The position numbers and the translations under genes were made by a program. This document shows positions 11,760-23,904 of a stretch of DNA of 64,000 nt, piece after piece. How positions within the stretch are numbered: position 1 is the stretch's first letter; each line of letters starts with the position of its first letter. Origin of the DNA: Arcuatula senhousia (lineage: Eukaryota; Mollusca; Bivalvia; Mytilida; Mytilidae); NCBI GenBank assembly GCA_963971305.1, contig CAXARO010000920.1:1-64000 (forward strand), given 5' to 3'. The notes under the pieces were generated by a model. The model was not told the origin of the DNA, made no database searches, and saw only the letters and a program-made list of their open reading frames with translations.

Positions 11760-12340
11760 ACATGACGATGGCAAACGGTGGTGAAGTTGTTAATGTGCAG
11801 TGCTACGAACACCATGGGTCGTGGTTCGTACTAATACCATGGGTCGTGGTTCGATTCTGGTCAGGATTGAAAATTTCACAAACCAAGTTTTCCGACTCTT
11901 TCTTCATAACATTTGCGAAGATGATCAAGAATAAATGCTTGTCATTTGGAAGCGACGAAAAATTTGATACACATTAGGCTCAATGGGGAACGCTAAAAAG
12001 AAGAGGGTTTGTTTCCCAATCATGATAAAAATCGAGTTAAAATTAACTATATGATAGGAAAAAGCAGCTTATTGAGTCCATCTCTTCCAATCACAATTAC
12101 AGTCATTGTGTTACCAATATAAAATTGCTTTAAATCATGCAGCCTCCTGACATACGGTATTTCATTGTCAGGAATGAAGTTGGGGCTGTAATTTACTCAG
12201 ACTAGGGAGTTAAATAGAATGAAGCTAAATGCCAGGTATGCTATTGCATGTACTTGCCAGGAAAAACTGTCGCGAAAAGGTAATCAAGTTAATTATTATC
12301 ATTAAATTAAAGTTTGTTTTTGCATGCAAAAACGATGTCC
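11760..12340. other. Intergenic, nothing recognised
   Basis: No supported gene. A short direct repeat around ACCATGGGTCGTGGTTCG (11811-11853) is the only structure I see. Confidence 0.4.
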
Positions 12341-12344
12341 CCCC

Positions 12345-12735
12345 ACGTCCCCCCTAAAGTTCTAAGTTTAAAGGTCAATAACTCCCACAAAAATTTGAGG
12401 ATAAAAATTTCCTTGCATAATATGCACGACTTCTTATGGTGTCCTTCCTACATTTGTACATATACCAAATTTCATTTAATTCGGTTCAGTAGTTTCAAAG
12501 GAGTTGCTCTAGTTGACAGGATGATAAATGAGGATTTTAGCAAATTTCTAAGTTCAAAGGGCCATAACTTCCACAAAATTTGAGGATCAAAATTTCCCGA
12601 TTATATGCATAACTACATATGGTGTTCTTCTAATATACAACTTTTCGCTGATATTCGGTTCAGTAGTTTCAGAGGAGTTGCGCTGACAATTGTGACGGGC
12701 TGACGGACAGGACAAAACCAATATGAGGGGAGACA
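12345..12735. repeat. Direct repeat, two units of about 187 bp
   Basis: Blocks TAAGTTTAAAGGTCAATAAC / TAAGTTCAAAGGGCCATAAC, then a TTTGAGGAT-AAAATTTCC block and TTCGGTTCAGTAGTTTCA, occur twice, followed by a GACGGGCTGACGGACAGGAC end. This is a typical dispersed repeat layout, not a gene. Confidence 0.75.
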
Positions 12736-12809
12736 TAATAAAGGTAATGACACAAAGTTACCAAAGCACCATTTCATATATAAGGCGTGTAGTCTGTATA
12801 TATGTTACA

Positions 12810-14565
12810 GGGCAAATTGGAATCCAGTGCGATCTGGAATCCTCCTAAGGCAAATTGGAATTCTGTTTTCTCCTAGGACAAATTGGAATTCTGATTTGCC
12901 CTGGATTAAAACCAGTGCAGTCAGAATTCCAATTTGTCCTAGGTGAAATTGGGAAATCCTGATTTGTCCTTGGAGGATTCCGGATCCCCCTGAAATTCTG
13001 GTAAGATCTGGAATCACACTAGAAACTTAAGTCAGGATGATTTTGGATAATACTAAAATATTTGTTATAGAAAAATATAAATTTAATGATTTTATTTGAC
13101 AAATAGCAAAATAAATACAAATAATACACATTAAAAAAACCACAACAAATATCTATGTAGTATTTAAAGAAATGAAAAAGTAGCGATTTCATGAATTCTA
13201 AACACCAATTATAATTTTTCTGGTATTATTTGATTCAACATTTTTTATGGAACCTTAACATTACAGCACAAACATCTGCGTTTGTTGCATTTCCCATTAC
13301 AGTCTCCGTTAATTGAGCGATTTTTTTAGCGACTCATGACGAACGCGACGGCGTTTTGCTTCGTGCATATAGTTAACCATTGGATTATCTGGAATAACAT
13401 TGATTGTGTCTCAACTGTTTTCATAGCATCTTGTAGTGCCCAAGCAACAAATTGTTCAGAACATAGAATTTTATTAAACTAAATTCAGGAATAAGCATAC
13501 TTGGTTAAAAAGTGAAAAGATTTAAGATCAATATATGTAATATAAATTTGTTATTTTTTTGTTATTTGTTATGTTTTTATTTTAATTTTTTTGTTAGTAG
13601 TAAAGAATGTATCTTATCAAAATTTATTAAATTTAATAAGGCCTTAGATTAATTTATTTTTAAAATATAGTTTTTGATTTTGAATGTAAGACAATGTACT
13701 TTAAAAAATTCAAACAATTCTTTTAATTTCAAAATATAACTTTTAAATGTTCATTCGGTGGGATCCGGAATCCTCCTAGGGATATCTCAATTTCTCTGAG
13801 AACAAATTTAAATTCTGATTAGCACTGGTTTAAATCCAGAGCAAATCAGGAGCGGTGTTCTCGAAAGTATCCTAAAATTTGTCTAAAGACGCGTCTAAAG
13901 TCAAATTTTGAGACCTAGTTTGGACCATCTTTAGACCATCCTAATCTGTTTCTCGAAACTATCTTAGACGCGTCTTTGGTTAGGACGTCTCAATATAGAT
14001 TTAATACAATTTTTATTCAAATAAAATTTCATAATTTACTTTTTTAAAGAATATATTCCTCTGTATGTACACCAAAAGGGTTACGATTTGAATGCTAAAG
14101 CTAAAAGTCAACACTTTATAAGCTACAGTTTTTATTTTCAATTCATAACCACGTTGTCCTAAAATAATTAAAATAACATACAGGGTCATCGAAGTATGTG
14201 AAAATAAGTTTAAAGTTTAAAATCATGCATGATGCCTTGAATACTAGTTAATCGATGATTAAATGTCATTAGGTGAACACCTGGACAAAATAATATAGTG
14301 AGTTATAGTGTATAAAATAAGTAAAATTTAAGATTGGATGGTCTAAAGACATCAAATTTGGTGTTTTAGTTTTTATCCTAAAATAAGACAAGAGCTTAAA
14401 ATAGGACTGCTTCGAGATCACGACTTAAGACTATGACGAGTCTTTAGATGGTCTATAGACACGTCTTAGTCCTAAGATAGCTTCGAGAACACCGTCCCAG
14501 AATTCCAATTTGTCCTAGGAGAAATTGGAATTCAAAATTGCCCTAGGAGGATTCCGGATCGCCCT
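12810..14565. mobile_element. TIR element with GGAATTC-rich ends, interrupted by a second element
   Basis: Both ends carry inverted GATCYGGAATCCTCCTARGG and repeated TCCTAGGACAAATTGGAATT motifs. The interior at 13253-13480 is AT-rich; on the minus strand a short Cys-rich stretch (CNGKCNKRRCLCC) is visible near 13265-13305 but is too short to assign. A second TIR element occupies 13853-14494. Confidence 0.7.
13853..14494. mobile_element. MITE with CGGTGTTCTCGAA termini, nested
   Basis: Starts CGGTGTTCTCGAAAGTATCC and ends with the inverse (GATAGCTTCGAGAACACCG). Subterminal GTCTAAAGACGCGTC-type repeats. It splits the GGAATTC element. Related ends occur at 38250-38405 and 58993-59246. Confidence 0.85.
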
Positions 14566-14627
14566 TGAGATCAATTTACTCTGTAACATACATACTAGTA
14601 TATTTTTTGCTTTTTATTTCTCTTTTA

Positions 14628-15480
14628 GCTCACCTGGACCAAAGGTCAAAGGTCCAGGTGAGCTATTGCTATCAATTTGCGTCCGTCGTTGTCTATTAAC
14701 AATTGTTCTAAAATCTTCTCTGAAACTACTGATCAGAATAATATGAAACTTGGTATGAATGATCTTTAGGGTGTCCTGCACCAAACTTGTGTTTCGATTT
14801 TTGATTCGTAAAAAACATGGCTACCTACTAAAAATATACCAGTGGGTCAGACTACTGTTTTTGGCCTGTAAATCAAAAAGTATAAGAGATAAATGAAATC
14901 TGATGCCACCCTACTGCTTCAGCATCATAAGTTCTACTAAAGTCTCATTTGGTCAAAGTTGTCAGATGATCCCTTATACGGGTTACAGCCCCTTAAAGGT
15001 GAAAAATAGCGTTTTTCATGTTTTTGGCCTACAATATGAAAACTATTGCTGAAAGAGAAAAGCTATTGCTTGCTTAAATATTCAGTTTATTTAGCTCTAC
15101 AAAAGTTTCCATTGGGTCAAAGTTGTCAGATTAGATGACCCCTAATAAGGGTTTCGCCCCCTTAAAGGTGAAAAATAATGTTTTTGGTCTATGGAACGAA
15201 AACTTTTGCAGATAGAGAAAAGCTGTTGCTTGCTGAAACATTAAGTTCATTAAGCTTTACAAAAGTCTTTTTAGGGTCGAAATTGGCAGATGATCCCTTA
15301 AAGGAGTTATGACCCTTTAAAGGTGGAAAATAGTGTTTTTTGCTTATAGAATGAACACTTTTGCAGATAGAGAAAAGCCTTTTCTTGCTTAAACATTCAG
15401 CTCATTTAGCTATACAAAAGTCTTCATAGAGTTGACATCAAGACCAGGTGAGCGATTAAGGCTCCTGGGAGCCTCTTGTT
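14628..15480 (+). mobile_element. AGCTCACC dispersed element, copy 1
   Basis: Begins GCTCACCTGGACC after TTTTA and ends GGCTCCTGGGAGCCTCTTGT. Contains repeated blocks around CAAAGTTGTCAGAT and GATAGAGAAAAGC. No protein was recognised. Two more copies lie at 45151-45706 and 54929-55796 (inverse). The 3' end is a perfect small palindrome (GGCTCCTGGGAGCC). Confidence 0.9.
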
Positions 15481-15721
15481 TAAATAGAGAATGATTCATA
15501 AGATAAGTACGTTAAATATTGATTGAAGGTATGATTTTTTCAGTTTATATCTTTTAATTAAAGTTAGTTATAAGTAAATGAAATCATTGCCAATATTCAT
15601 ATAATTTAATTTCTATAAAGCATTCATTTGAAGTCAGGATTGTATGCTTAGAGGTTTTTTTTAATTGGTTGTGTTTAAAGTTTTATAAAACATTAAATAC
15701 ATGTACATGTATATTAGCATT

Positions 15722-15847
15722 GTCGGACTATCGGGTTGTTGGACTATTGGGTTGTCGGACCAATGGGCTGTCGGATCAATGGGTTGTCGGACTATTGGGT
15801 TGTCGGACCAATGGGCTGTCGGACTATTGATTGTCGGACTACCGGGA
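15722..15847 (-). repeat. 16-bp minisatellite, right array (inverted)
   Basis: The same unit as at 10284-10405 in inverse orientation (GTCGGACTATTGGGTT and GTCGGACCAATGGGCT), about eight units, more diverged toward the end. Confidence 0.95.
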
Positions 15848-15857
15848 TGTCACCGTA

Positions 15858-16542
15858 TTCTACACCACTGTTTTATATTTTGACTGATTATATAAATCCA
15901 TGTACTTTACACCAGTTAAAAGGTTCAAATATTTATATGTTATCTATGTCATTAAATCATAATTGTTTGTCATGTCATTGCCCCTCGAGGGCCCTTAATT
16001 GGTCAATAAACTTGTATTCTTGTTGTATTCTTGTATGACGTAATCAAATTCAACAGGTAAATCGTGTACTTTTAAGAAGAAGGTTGTCAAGACGGACTTG
16101 AAAAAGGGCCTTTTTCATAATTTTATTTTGGCTTAACCTCTTGCAGTACATGTCTGAAAATTTGCAGATGGGAAGATATACATTTAAACAAATAGTGTAA
16201 TTTTTTTCAATTTTTTATATAAAAGTTAAAGTTGTGCGATCCATTTCAGTTTGCACCATATGCATTTCATAAATATCCACATTATAACATGCATAAAAAT
16301 GCAACCTGTTACTTTTAAAAACTCTTTTTAATTCAAAAAAGTTTATTTTATCAGCATAACTTAAAATTGGAAGAAATTTTGTACTAAAAAGAACTTTTGA
16401 TTCACTTGACAACCAGGATAAACATTCGAATTGACTTTCCTATCTTTTCCGATGAAGAGCTCACATTCTATTGTTTAAATACCACCGGTTTTCGGACTGT
16501 ATGTGCAATTGTGCTTTATTTGTTCTAAGTAAAGGGGAACTT
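15858..16542. other. Intergenic, nothing recognised
   Basis: AT-rich; includes CCCTCGAGGGCCCTTAATTG, which recurs in altered form near 16838, so probably dispersed repeat sequence. No gene. Confidence 0.4.
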
Positions 16543-16710
16543 ACCCGTAGCCAGGGGGGGTTCGATGGGTTCGGACGATACCCCCCTCTGGACAAAAAAA
16601 AATGAAAAGTATAGGAAAAAAATGAAATTCGGTTAAACACTTTTGAAAAAAGAAATATTGTGAAAATCGAACCCTCGATCGAACCCCCATCAACAAATGT
16701 GCGCTACGGG
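16543..16710. mobile_element. Small MITE-like inverted repeat
   Basis: Left end CCCGTAGCCAGGGGGGGTTC and right end CGAACCCCCATCAA...GCGCTACGGG are inverted matches with small gaps; total about 168 bp. Confidence 0.65.
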
Positions 16711-17096
16711 TATGCGGAATATATATGGCATTTTTATCCATTATATATTGTTGCAATCATACCTTAATAATTGTATACTGTATTCTTTGCTTTACTTGTT
16801 ATTTATTATTAATCATTGTAATTAAACGATCCTGCCCATTGAGGGACCTTAATTGGAAATAAAATATGTCTTTTGTGTTCCGCTGCTTATAATTTTATGA
16901 AAGGTTTTTAATTTTTGGTCCGTACAAAGTTCTGCTACAAGCATTCGAAGGCCATCTCGGATTTTTAAGGTTGTCACTGATTCATGGAGAAAATGTCATG
17001 TACACTTATCTAAAATCTTTTTCTTTTTTTTTTCAAATCAAGCTGTCAAGAAAAATCTGGCCTCGACGCCACAAAACAAAAAATATTCTTAAGTTT

Positions 17097-17452
17097 GGAG
17101 AATATTCTCAGCTGCCATAGTAAATGCAATGAGTTGAGAATATTTTCAGCTGACAAACTAAATACAATGAGTTGAGAATATTTTCAGCTGTCATAGTTAA
17201 ATACAATGAGTTGAGAATATTCCCAGCTGTCATACTAAATACAATGAGTTGAGAATATTTTCAGCTGTCATAGTTAAATACAATGAGTTGAGAATATTCT
17301 CAGCTGCCACAGTAACTACAATGAGTTGAGAATATTCTCAGCTGTCATAGTAAATAAAATGAGTTGAGAATATTCTCAGCTGTCATAGTAAACAAAATGA
17401 GTTGAGAATATTCTCAGCTGCCATAGTAAATACAATGAGTTGAGAATAGACT
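17097..17452. repeat. Minisatellite of 38-39-bp units containing heat-shock-element-like palindromes
   Basis: Nine units plus a partial tenth: GAGAATATTCTCAGCTG, then CATAGTAAATACAATGAGTT. Six units keep GAATATTC, which is the inverted GAA-nn-TTC pair of a heat shock element; every unit has CAGCTG, an E-box core. Binding is not shown by sequence alone. Confidence 0.95.
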
Positions 17453-18403
17453 CAGACGTAATCATCTTTTGGAGTTTTCTGGCATCGGGGTCTGAACTTA
17501 ATTTCATGAAAGTTTTTAATTACAACAATACTTACCCTGGTGCTTCTGCCATTTTCTGAGTAAGACTTTGTGCAAATTACACCATTTTATGACTAAAAAC
17601 AAACGTGTATAAAATGTTAACTTAACAGGATTATAGTACATACAACGACTGATTAGTCTGAATTCACTATAAGTTTCTAGACATATTTTACATATTTTTG
17701 GTACTATGTAGAATCGATATCATGATAATTTTCATCAATTTAAAAGAGTACAGAGACGTACGATACGAAATGCGTATTTTTAGTTGGTACTATAGAAGAG
17801 AGCCCTCATTAAGCTAAAAGCACTCCACCAAAGGGGATGGCTGTTCTAACAGACTGGGCCTGCCGGATGACCTTCTTCGGAGACAACACAAGGAGATTCT
17901 GGTCGGAAATTTGGAGAGCAAATGAGACGTATGATCTGGTGTTATCTTTTTGTGAGCTCTTTTGTAACCAAAATGTACAGCTATATGCCACATTCGACTG
18001 TCTGTCAATCACATTGTCTGTTTACTCTTTTGTTTTTACGTTATTTTCAATTCAGTATATTAGGGTAGACGAACAAAAATCCCTATTGGGATTATGCAAT
18101 ACATGACAGACATTTGTAGAACACATTTAAACACACAACATAGATGCAACGAACGGATATAAAAATCAATTTATTTTCTGCCTTCGCTAGTTCTAATGAT
18201 GGCTTTTTGTTATTTTTCTACAAATCAAAAGTCCCTAAAGATTGATAGAGACGCGTGGAACTTTCATAAGCTCATGTGCACCAATCTTCAGAAGTTAATG
18301 ATCTACCTAGAATTCACGCCAAGTTGGTTTTGATAATGAAATCTGTTTGGCCCGGTCGACAAAAAAAATGATGTGTAATGGGATAGGAAACAAATTAAAT
18401 GTT
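17453..18403. other. Intergenic, nothing recognised
   Basis: No supported gene. Overlapping short frames near 17809-18106 on both strands have no family signature; the TCTTTTTGTGAGCTC block at 17945-17960 recurs near 21037-21052, suggesting repeat sequence. Confidence 0.4.
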
Positions 18404-18870
18404 TAAGACCACTGGAAAAAGCAAGAGGAGGCTAGGGGAGGAAAATTTTGAAAATTTATTATATGTGGTGCTCTTCTTGGTAGCCCATACAGCATATGGC
18501 ACTCTCTATACACGATAGCCCAATATGGTGAGCGGTCATTCTTTCCGTGTTATGATGACCTGACAACCCCGTGTAGTAAGCCACCTAGGTACACTTCTTG
18601 GTCGCTCTGTGGGTTGAGCACTGACCCAACATCAGAATCTCATGACCTTAAGTCGCCTTTTACGACAAACTAGGCATAGGCGCATGCAGGGGGGGGGGTG
18701 GGGAGCCCGGGCCCCCCTTTTGGCGAAAAAAATTTGGTTGAATATTTAGGAAATCAGTGAAGCTTGACCAAAACGGGCCCCCTCTTTTCAAAATTTCTGG
18801 ATCCACCACTGCTAGGCTCTGCTGTCACCCGGTCCCGCATTAATTAATTTAAAATTAACATTGCATCGCG
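18404..18870. repeat. SINE-like dispersed repeat, copy B, split by a 136-bp insertion
   Basis: Same family as 11376-11690. It includes GTCGCCTTTTACGAC. A G/C-tract-rich segment at 18676-18811 interrupts it and is flanked by CTAGGC on both sides (18670-18675 and 18812-18817). Confidence 0.65.
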
Positions 18871-19343
18871 TGCTATCCCAAAATCACTACAAGTGCACTG
18901 TAGATGTTACCTTCACCACTAACAATCACCCTTCCAAAATACAATTCCCTCAAAATTAGCTAATAATATTACTTTTGTATAACATATAATCATGATAATT
19001 GTACCTCAGTTTGAATTCAGATTCCCATTTATCTGTTTGTTTGGTTTAACTTCGGCCAAGCACTATAAATGTCCCTTCCCAAAAACGTAAATCTACCTAA
19101 AAGGTATATACGCAGAAATTACACCGTTTCTTCAAAATCCAAACTGAAAGTAGATGTTTTACATAATATATGCGTCTGTTTTCAGAAAACTAAAGATCAA
19201 TTTTTAAATGCAGTCCTAGTTTATGATAAAAGCATAATTATACAGTATTGATTTTGATTTATCAGGACATGACGTATATTTGATGTCAGGTGGAAAGTGC
19301 GACAATAGAGTTAATTTAAAGTTATAACTAGGGCTCATGCTTA

Positions 19344-19605
19344 GGGGACGACCATTGATTCTGAGGGGGCCTGGCAGTTTTTGTAAATAAATATTCTGGC
19401 CTGGAAAAAGTTGGAAATAGATAATCTGGCCTATGTTTGCAAGAATATAAATAATATGTCCCAAGATCCTTGCTCAATTAAGCTATTGTATGCAGAAAAT
19501 AAACATTCTTGCCGCGTAGCGGCGAAAAATAGATATTCTGGCCCGCATAATATTCTGTCTCAACCGAAACTGCCAGCCTCCCCCTCAGAATCAAATGGTC
19601 GTCCC
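19344..19605. mobile_element. MITE with about 36-bp terminal inverted repeats
   Basis: Left GGGGACGACCATTGATTCTG with a CTGGCAGTTTT block; right end is the inverse, ending CAAATGGTCGTCCC. Internal blocks repeat AATATTCTGGCC. Confidence 0.9.
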
Positions 19606-21526
19606 ATTATTTCAAAATGAATGGACATAGGCAAAATATGAGTGGGTAACATGCAAGGATTTTCTAGTGGTCCACATGCATGAATGATGACATGTATGTA
19701 ACATAAAATTGCAATATTTTAAAGCATTAACGGCTAAGGATTGAATAGTTAGGAAAAACTCCAAAACCCTGGATCGACTTTATCAAGACGAGGGGTTGGG
19801 GGAATTGGAACTTTGAAATTGATTTTGTGGAGCTAAATATTTTTTAAAAAGTTTTTATTTCTCATTATGGATAGATAAACGACCTTCCGACTCGGTTACA
19901 CACTAACGGCACCAACCATTTTGATATGGGAGTGGGGTGCCTTTGATTTCCCAACCTGATAATATTTTTTTTCTGACAAAAAGCAAAATCAAAATATTTT
20001 TCCAACACATTTAGAATTTTTTTAAACATTTATTATACAAAAACTTTTTCATTTGTTAACAAGCATGTCAATTTATTTGCATTGTAATAGTCTACATTAT
20101 TCGTATAATCATGTATAATTTAATTGTCTTCCTGGTGGTATCTAGCTTCTTACATGTGTAGTTTCACTCAATATTTGCTGAACTGTTTAATTAAATATTG
20201 TCTAGCTATTTGGCCTTTTCGTACTGTTACTTTGCTGTAATATTAACTGTGACTCAAATTACATGTTCTTAAGAGTTTCTGGTCGTATTTCTTTTCCCAT
20301 CTGTCATTCTTAACGTATATTCCCAGTTTTGCATTAAGCAGATGAGTAGTTAAATGCATGTATACAGAAATATAATATGAGAAAAGAAAGTTTGCTGAGC
20401 GTAGCGAGGCGAAAAAAAAATTTCGGCAGGGTTTTGAGGCTCAGGGCACCTAAAGGCCCCCCAAAAATGGTGTTAAATCCTGGATGTTGGGCATTCCCAG
20501 TGAGAAATTTGATTTCCAGCAAAGTTTGGGTAGTATAAAGAAATCACCATGCATGTCTGTCTGTCCATATACCTCGTAAGCGATTCTCATACTAAACCCC
20601 TTTGCAGGCTTTAATGAAACTTTACATGAAGAAAGTACATCATATGTAGATATGAATGAAGAATGTTCTTTGCTTTCGGATATCATTAAGGGCTGGTAAA
20701 ATTGGATTAACAGACTAATTAAGTACTGTATTTAATGGGAGGTCCCGTAAGTGCAATTCCTCCTAAACCACATGGTAGATTTTGATGAAACTAGAGGAGT
20801 GAAGTAATATCATATGGAGATGTGTGTGAAGAAATTTCGTCACTGGCAGATATCATTCAGGCCAAAGTTTAATAAAACATCTCAAATTTGAGATTTCCTC
20901 AAATCCTTCCTCAACTGAGATTTATTGCAATTTCATTGGTCAGTATTTAAGTTGAGGACAAATTTTAGACGTTTTATGAAACTGGGGAGATAATTGGACT
21001 TTTTTTGTAATATCGAGTCCAATATGGAGCGAGGGATATCTTTTTGTGAGCTCGCTCTTGATATCTTGTTTCTGTTGTTGTCATTTGGCAACAGTTCCTT
21101 CATTCTTATTTGTTCTTCTTTCTTCTTTACTGTGAACTTACTTTATAGGAGCATTAGTGTCTCTTATCTTCTTTCAAAAGTATTCAAGGTAATTATTTTA
21201 ATGCATATGGTTTATTATATTTCTTTTCTTGACAACGTGTATTCAAAATGTATCAAGAATTAAGTAATGTTGATTATTCTCCGTCAAAGATCAATATGTA
21301 TAGTCTGTTTTATTTTATGCATTTCTCTAGCTAGATGTCTTTAATTTATATACACTTTTCTACTGTTCTATTGATTACAGTACTTAGCCTGATAGTCTAG
21401 AGGGTTTGTAAATGATGCTCTATATATACATGGTATCAGTGGCGGTTCGTGTCAAAATTGCGAGACTTTTTCTACTGTGATACTCGCGATAAGACAAAAA
21501 GTCTCTAAGTTTAAACGGTACATATA
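19606..21526. other. Intergenic, nothing recognised
   Basis: No supported gene in about 1.9 kb. A hydrophobic 89-residue frame at 20994-21263 lacks any family signature. Blocks around GATGAAACT and ATATCATTCAGG at 20560-20870 look like two units of a degenerate direct repeat. Confidence 0.4.
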
Positions 21527-22444
21527 TAGAGTAACTGTACGTGGAGTCGTACACTTTTGGGTTGTTTCAAAATTGACTTTTACGGGAAATGATAATACAA
21601 ACATTGTTATGCATAAATGATACTATATCATGAATATGTTCTTTTACAAGATAAAACAATTAAAATTAAAAATCGAAGTCCGACTAATCCGCTAAGTTGT
21701 TAATCCCTGGTTCTAAAATGTCAATTAAAGAATTTTTATTTGTTATACAAATAATATATTTATTGAAAAATGAATAAAACGATAGGTCTAACAAAAATTT
21801 TATAATATTTTTTGAAATATTATTTTGAAAAGAAGTTACATTTATGTTTCAAGTTCCCGGCACCCGCGATCAACATAAAGAAGGAAATACAAATTAAGCT
21901 AAAAACACCTTCTTGTGTAAAGCTTAGATCAGAAATCACCTGGACATTGCAAAATAATGTTATTTCAATTATTTTTCGCTGATATTTTCAAAAGTTTAAT
22001 TCAGTACTAATGCTAAAATTATAAATTTGATGATTTTTAGAGGTTGTCAAAAATGCTGCACAATTTCATCGTATATGCATACTGATAAATAAACAGACAC
22101 GATGCCATTCTGCTTTTTTCTGGAAAATAAGCAATGACAAAATGTCTTTGAAATGCTTGTCATTGACCTCATATACGACTTGGTAAAATATTAACGGAAA
22201 TCTTCTAACTTTTGCCTTGTACGAATCCACGTACTATTTTTAGCAATTTTCCACGCTTTTGTTACCTTCAAATAATAATCTGTAAAAATATAACTTACTT
22301 ATATTTTTCAAAAATATATTGAGTATTTGAAGGTCTTTTCCACCCCCTTTTTTTGGAAAATGATTGGAACCGATTCTCATATGGCGTAGAGATTTAAAAA
22401 GTTAAAACCTTAAAAAGTGTACGACTCCACGTACAGCCACTCTA
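21527..22444. mobile_element. TIR element, about 0.9 kb, CTGTACGTGGAGTCGTACAC ends
   Basis: TAGAGTAACTGTACGTGGAG at the left and its inverse (CTCCACGTACAGCCACTCTA) at the right, both followed inward by TCGTACACTTTT. The interior has no transposase frame. Confidence 0.85.
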
Positions 22445-23056
22445 CAGTAGGTTAAATACAAATAGCTATTATACTATTAATATGTAAAATTATTGATTAT
22501 TGTCATTTGATACTGGTATAATTCTTATAAAAGCATGTATCCATAAGCTACAATGGGAGTTATATTTTTGTTACCTCAACGCTATCCCTGGGTGTGAGGG
22601 GTGTAACAATATCAGGGGAACCCTTTACTGCTGCCCTGGGCGTAAAGGGGAATTGCATTGCAGGGGTTGTGAATAAAGTATGTATATATCTTTAAATTTT
22701 CAATAAAAAATGGAGTTAATATTTTGAAAAAAAAAACAATCCAAGCCCCTCCCCCCACCATAAAAAAATGGTTCGTGCCTTTGAATTTTCCGTGATGTTT
22801 TTAGAGCTAATTTTGAGATGACCGCCCTTCGGGCCGGGCCTTCGGGCAATCCCATTTTCGATCACTCGTATATATACAGCATCTACTATACATAGAAATG
22901 TAGAAGATAGTAGCGGTGCATAAGAATCTCGATTTATAGAGCACACACCGGGAACTTGAAATCCCCCCCGCCATCCCGCTTACAGGTGTGTGTATTTGTT
23001 AGCTCTTGTTTTATACAGATCTTTCGAATAGAAACAGTAATAATCGACACGCACGA

Positions 23057-23535
23057 AATAAAAATAACAACAAAGTTCCAGACAATAAATTTTGCTACGC
23101 CTGACCCGCGTTTCGTCTATTCAAGACTCATCAGAGGCGCTACACCAAAATATTGAAAATGCCAAACACTGCTTAATTATGAAGAGCATAGAACAATTAA
23201 ACCAAAAATACCAAAATGGGGAACCAAATTATTACTCAGATGATCAACCTATGAACCTTAGGGTTTAGACAATTTTGAAATTTAAACCTTTGATTTGTTC
23301 TCCAACACAAAAGTGTTGGTGCCGGAGCGGGCTTACCTCGGGGAATCAAAACTCCACTGTGACCAGCAGTGCTAACCTTCACGGGTGTTCAAAATAAAAA
23401 TTACAACAAAGTTCCAGACAATAAAATTAATGCTACGCCTGACGCGTGTTTCGTCTATTCAGGACTCATCAGAGGCGCTACACCAGAATATGCCAAGCAC
23501 TACTTAATTATGAAGAGCATTATGAGAACAATTAA
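23057..23535 (+). repeat. Dispersed tandem-type repeat (AAAGTTCCAGACAATAAA family), locus 1
   Basis: One full unit of about 340 bp (GCTACGCCTGACCCGCGTTT, CGTCTATTCAAGACTCATCA, AGTGTTGGTGCCGGAGCGGG) followed by a truncated second unit from about 23393. Same family at 33073-33500 and 61893-62265. Confidence 0.9.
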
Positions 23536-23904
23536 AGAAGAAAATTAATGTACACTTTCACTCAAATATTTACATCCACATACTAACTTTATACTATAAT
23601 CTTTGGGTTAAATTCAAGTGATTAAAGATTTATGAATGGACTTTAATTTTTACTTTCGGTTCTATTTTTAGATTAGGGAATTCCAATCTAGTTTTTCGAA
23701 AATCTCTTGAAATGTAGCCATTTTTTTGTGGAATGATGTAGTGTCAGGACTTTACCAGACCTAAATGAAATTAGATTTATGGGGGTAGGTTATTAAGACT
23801 GATAGTTTGTATTTTGGTTTTTTAGTTTGTTGAGAGTTATAATAAACGGACCATTTAATTTGAAGGGGGAGGCCTTGATTTTATGTTATATTATATAAGT
23901 TGCA

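Larger units (their letters stand above)
10271..15857. mobile_element. 5.6-kb composite bounded by inverted 16-bp minisatellite arrays
   Basis: About eight 16-bp units AGTCCGACARCCCAAT at 10284-10405 and about eight inverted units (GTCGGACTATTGGGTT) at 15722-15847. Outside each array the sequences are also similar as inverted ends (GTTACACGTCTG and GTGACATCCCGG reading inward). The interior is a nest of other repeats listed separately. No transposase was recognised, so the class is unknown. Confidence 0.55.

Noticed and set aside
17097..17452. CRISPR-like array
   Set aside because: Units are contiguous without unique spacers, and the genome is an animal one.
20994..21263. Hydrophobic 89-residue frame, possible membrane protein
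   Set aside because: No family signature or splice context; part of its start recurs at 17945, suggesting repeat sequence.
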